Assembly: GCA_035653595.1 (NCBI GenBank)
Contig: DASRBO010000038.1
Coordinates: 13,761-77,760 of the forward strand
Source of the DNA: DASRBO01 sp035653595
GTDB lineage: Bacteria; Actinomycetota; Acidimicrobiia; Acidimicrobiales; JAJPHE01
Reading direction: 5' to 3'
DNA: 64,000 bases
Every line of letters begins with the position of its first letter. The stretch's first letter is position 1. A program made the position numbers and the translations under genes. Under the pieces are notes generated by a model. That model searched no databases. It had not been told where the DNA came from and was given only the letters and a program-made list of their open reading frames with translations. Shown here in pieces: positions 61,442-64,000 of the stretch.

Positions 61442-63523
61442 CTACGCCGGCTCGTCGGGACGGGCTGGGCCCGATTCTTCGAGCAGGCCGAACAGCTCCC
61501 CGAAGGTGGCGCGGGCCTCGTCGCGGACCGCCTCGCGGGGGACAGGTCCTCCCTCCTTGGCGATCCGCACCCGCTCGTCCCAGAGCTGGATGGACAACTC
61601 GTAACCACGCAGCCCCGCCCGCAGTGCCGCGTCCGCCCCGACCAGGTCCCGGTCACTTCGGCGGTAGGCTGCCAGCTCGGCGGCGGTCCGGGCTATGACG
61701 GCTTCCAGCCGGCTGCGCTCCCGCAGGGCGAACTCCCAACGACCAAAGGCGGCCAAGGGAGGGCCCCACACGAGGTCGAGGGCCTGGGCCAACAGCTCGG
61801 CGCGCCCGGGACCGGCCAGACCGGCGGCTCGAGCGAGCAGGCGCTCGAATTCGACCACGTCGACCCGGACGGCGTCTCCCACCCGGTAGCCCTCCTTCTG
61901 GGTGTAGCGGGGAACGGCCCCGGCCGGGAGGAACGAGCGCAGCTCGGAGGCGTAGTTCTCGATGGTCTTGACCCCGGGCTCGCGCAGGTCGGTCCCGTAC
62001 AGAGCACGGATGCCCTCCCCGTCGAGGGGCACGTCCCCACCCCCGGCCAGGGCCATGATGAGAAGCACCCGCAGGTGGCGCTCGTCCAAGGCGCCCAGGC
62101 GTCCTACCGCGGCGCGCTTGCGACGCATGAGGTACAGCGCGGCGTGCTCTCCGCCCTCGGAGAGATCGGGAGCCCGGTCCTCGTCGTCTCCCTGGGGGAA
62201 GCGGATCTCTCCGCCTCCGGGCGCCCGCAAGTCGACCACTTCGATCGGTGCCTCCTCGACGGGGTCCGGAGTCATGACAGCCGGCTCGGCTGCCTCGGCC
62301 GGGACGAGCTTGGGACCCTCCTCGCCTTCGACCATCACCAGCACCCGCAGAGGGCGGACGGCGTCGGCCCGTTCCCAGGCGACGGCCAGGGTGCCGACGG
62401 TCAGGAAGACGGCCAGAAGCCCGAGTCGGGCCAGCCAGACGAGGTTCGATCCCCCCGGTATCGGTGGATGGGCCGCCGCATCGGCGCTGACGGTGGGCGG
62501 GGGCGAGCCCGCTTCGGGGAAGTCGAGGCTCAGCGTGGCCGGGGTGGACGAGCTGATCCCGACCCCGTCGCGCTCGTCATTGAAGCTGGCCGGCTCGAAG
62601 CGGAGCTGGGCGTAGGCCAGGCTGGCCGGGACCTCCCAGTAATAGAGCCCGAAGCCGCCGCCGAGCCAAGACTGTTCCAGGTACCGGGAAGCCATAGGCG
62701 GCCTGCCCGGCACGACCAGATCGAGGCGGTCGGGGGGCCAGGTGGGAGAGATCTCGGCCTGGGCTGGGCCGGCGCTCACCGCCGGCTGCAGGATCAGGTA
62801 GGCGTCGCCGGCGGCGGGGTGCTCTGTCGTCGAGCGCGGCCCGTACCAGGACAGCTGCGCCGTCTTCACGGTGTAGGTCGCCTTGGCATTTGCGTCGGTG
62901 TAGGTCCCGTACGGGTCGTCGATGCCCACCGTCCCGTTCGCTTGTCCGGCGGCGGCATCGACGAAGACGGTCCCCGGCGCGCGCCAGGACGCCACCGGCA
63001 GTGGTCCCACCAACTTGGCGTAGTTGACGGAGTAGTCGAGGTTGGCCCCGCTGTCGTTCAGCTCGAGCAGGACGGGTGCGCCCTTGGGCACGGCCGTCGC
63101 CCACATGAACGAGGCGTCGCCGGTCCAGGAGGCCATGTCGAGCGGCCAGCGCTTGGTGCCCACGAGCATCGACGCCGACAGCCCCTGGTTCAGCGGGTAG
63201 GCGGTGACATCGACGTGGAGGGCCACTCCCACCACGGCGATGACGTAACCCGAGGGAGCCACAGCACGGTCGGTGCCCGCCCCGATGGCCGAGTACAGGC
63301 CCGACCCGGTGATCCGCCCGGTGAAGTAGAGGCCCTGAATTCGGTCGTCGGCCGGGTGGGTGAGGACCACCCCCGGGTCGGCGTTGAGGACATGGGGTCC
63401 GGTCCCGGGATCGAGCACGTTGCCCGACGGTGCCGGGTGGACGAAGAAAGTCGCCACCAAGACCACGAGTGCGACCAGCGCTGCTCCGGCCGCCGCCCGC
63501 GTTCTCAGGGAACGCCCCAGCAT
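61442..63523 (-). CDS. Membrane-tethered SARP/BTAD-like regulator
   Basis: Protein of 693 aa with an unusual layout. Residues 10-28 form one membrane segment, 30-358 a predicted extracytoplasmic domain rich in beta strands, 360-383 a second membrane segment, followed by an acidic linker and a cytoplasmic part: a winged-helix-like region (about 480-552, ending YTQKEGYRVGD) and a BTAD-type helical region (553-660). It could sense an outside signal and regulate genes from the membrane, analogous to ToxR. Two membrane segments place both termini inside. The ligand is unknown. Confidence 0.7.
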   Translation of the reverse strand: MLGRSLRTRAAAGAALVALVVLVATFFVHPAPSGNVLDPGTGPHVLNADPGVVLTHPADDRIQGLYFTGRITGSGLYSAIGAGTDRAVAPSGYVIAVVGVALHVDVTAYPLNQGLSASMLVGTKRWPLDMASWTGDASFMWATAVPKGAPVLLELNDSGANLDYSVNYAKLVGPLPVASWRAPGTVFVDAAAGQANGTVGIDDPYGTYTDANAKATYTVKTAQLSWYGPRSTTEHPAAGDAYLILQPAVSAGPAQAEISPTWPPDRLDLVVPGRPPMASRYLEQSWLGGGFGLYYWEVPASLAYAQLRFEPASFNDERDGVGISSSTPATLSLDFPEAGSPPPTVSADAAAHPPIPGGSNLVWLARLGLLAVFLTVGTLAVAWERADAVRPLRVLVMVEGEEGPKLVPAEAAEPAVMTPDPVEEAPIEVVDLRAPGGGEIRFPQGDDEDRAPDLSEGGEHAALYLMRRKRAAVGRLGALDERHLRVLLIMALAGGGDVPLDGEGIRALYGTDLREPGVKTIENYASELRSFLPAGAVPRYTQKEGYRVGDAVRVDVVEFERLLARAAGLAGPGRAELLAQALDLVWGPPLAAFGRWEFALRERSRLEAVIARTAAELAAYRRSDRDLVGADAALRAGLRGYELSIQLWDERVRIAKEGGPVPREAVRDEARATFGELFGLLEESGPARPDEPA

Positions 63524-63673
63524 CCCCCCACCTCCTGCTCCCCCAGCTCTTCCTCCAGAGCTTTGTCCGATTCGCGCGCCACCGCCAGTGGTTGGTGGAG
63601 CAACCGGTGTGGCCCGGGAGGTACCCGGGTCACCGACCCCGGGCCCTCCGCCCGGAGAAAGGGGACAGCTCCC

Positions 63674-64000
63674 ATGAAGCTGCCCATCGATCCCGCCGGC
63701 GTGGTGTTCACCTGCGCCGGTGCCCCCGAGGCGGTCATGGACTGGGACGACCGCACCAAGCCCGAGACGGACGAGGCGGGCCGGCCCGTCTACCGGGTCT
63801 CGCTGCTGGCCATCGCCGAAGGACCGGGCGAGGTCATCCCAGTGAAGGTGGCCGGTGAACCCCAGGGCCTGGTGACCAACACCCAGGCCAAGGTGACCGG
63901 GCTGTCGATCGAGCCCTGGACCAGCAGGCGCTCCGGACGCTCCGGGGTGACCTACTGGGCCAAGGCGATCGAGCCCGTGGCTGCTGCCCGCCCCGAGCGG
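63674..64000 (+). CDS. SCO3933-family-like regulatory protein, 3'-truncated by window edge
   Basis: Open from the ATG at 63674 to the window end (109 codons). The protein reads MKLPIDPAGVVFTCAGAPEAV, then VYRVSLLAIAEG, VIPVKVAGEPQG and VTGLSIEPWTSRR, matching the layout of SCO3933-type proteins found beside replication and transfer genes of actinomycete integrative elements. Assignment rests on my recollection of the family pattern. Confidence 0.55.
   Translation, partial: MKLPIDPAGVVFTCAGAPEAVMDWDDRTKPETDEAGRPVYRVSLLAIAEGPGEVIPVKVAGEPQGLVTNTQAKVTGLSIEPWTSRRSGRSGVTYWAKAIEPVAAARPER

Overview
This is a very GC-rich, gene-dense window. Its families point to an actinomycete-like bacterium: a MarP-type periplasmic protease, an ANTAR-domain regulator, two SARP/BTAD-type regulators, a RecC-RecB-RecD operon, a DUF2786 gene beside a TIGR04338-like metallohydrolase, and GTG/TTG starts with 1-4 nt gene overlaps. 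An uncultured Acidimicrobiia-like lineage would fit, but that placement is inference; no rRNA or marker gene in the window settles it.

Layout. 0-15.5 kb: the 3' end of inorganic pyrophosphatase, a GGDEF-EAL protein, marP, a beta-propeller lipoprotein, a DEAD-box helicase, a fatty-acid hydroxylase-like protein, a dienelactone hydrolase, a three-gene operon (DUF2786, HEXXH metallohydrolase, adenine-type DNA methyltransferase), two divergent MFS transporters, a glycosyltransferase, a nucleotidyltransferase and a tiny four-cysteine protein. 15.6-21.2 kb: a giant FAD/Fe-S dehydrogenase followed by a thiamine-diphosphate enzyme, plausibly a 2-hydroxyacid-to-pyruvate oxidation pair, then a DUF1992 protein. 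21.2-30.1 kb: recC-recB-recD, translationally coupled by 4-nt overlaps. 30-48 kb: signalling and metabolism, with PAS-GGDEF, EAL and PAS-GGDEF-histidine-kinase proteins, a frameshifted double CoA-transferase, an orphan methyltransferase, a large SARP-AAA regulator coupled to a permuted-papain-like enzyme, an APH-fold kinase, a GAF-ANTAR regulator and a second DEAD-box helicase with a structured leader. 48-51.7 kb: CtaG-like membrane protein, a secreted four-repeat protein, and a Phd/YefM-RelE pair with a palindromic operator over its start codon.

51.9 kb to the right edge looks like accessory DNA. A tRNA-Arg(ACG) 3' remnant at 51926-51967, cut in the anticodon loop, is a classic attachment-site scar, and its orientation puts the inserted DNA to its right. 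Next comes one leftward gene train, vapB-vapC-res-mod-mnt-hepn, in which a VapBC pair, a type III restriction-modification system and an MNT/HEPN pair are joined by overlaps or very short gaps. The HEPN gene carries a frameshift and the Res nuclease lacks the usual catalytic lysine. Parts of mod are visibly less GC-rich than the flanks. Further right lie a 57-aa arginine-rich protein, two small unknowns, a membrane-tethered SARP/BTAD-like regulator and, cut by the window edge, a gene resembling the SCO3933 family of actinomycete integrative elements. No integrase, transposase, CRISPR array or intact tRNA is visible.

Most likely candidates for something undescribed: the fused TA/type III R-M/MNT-HEPN operon on a tRNA-integrated island, the DUF2786-metallohydrolase-methyltransferase operon, the membrane-tethered regulator, and the HiPIP-like mini-protein.
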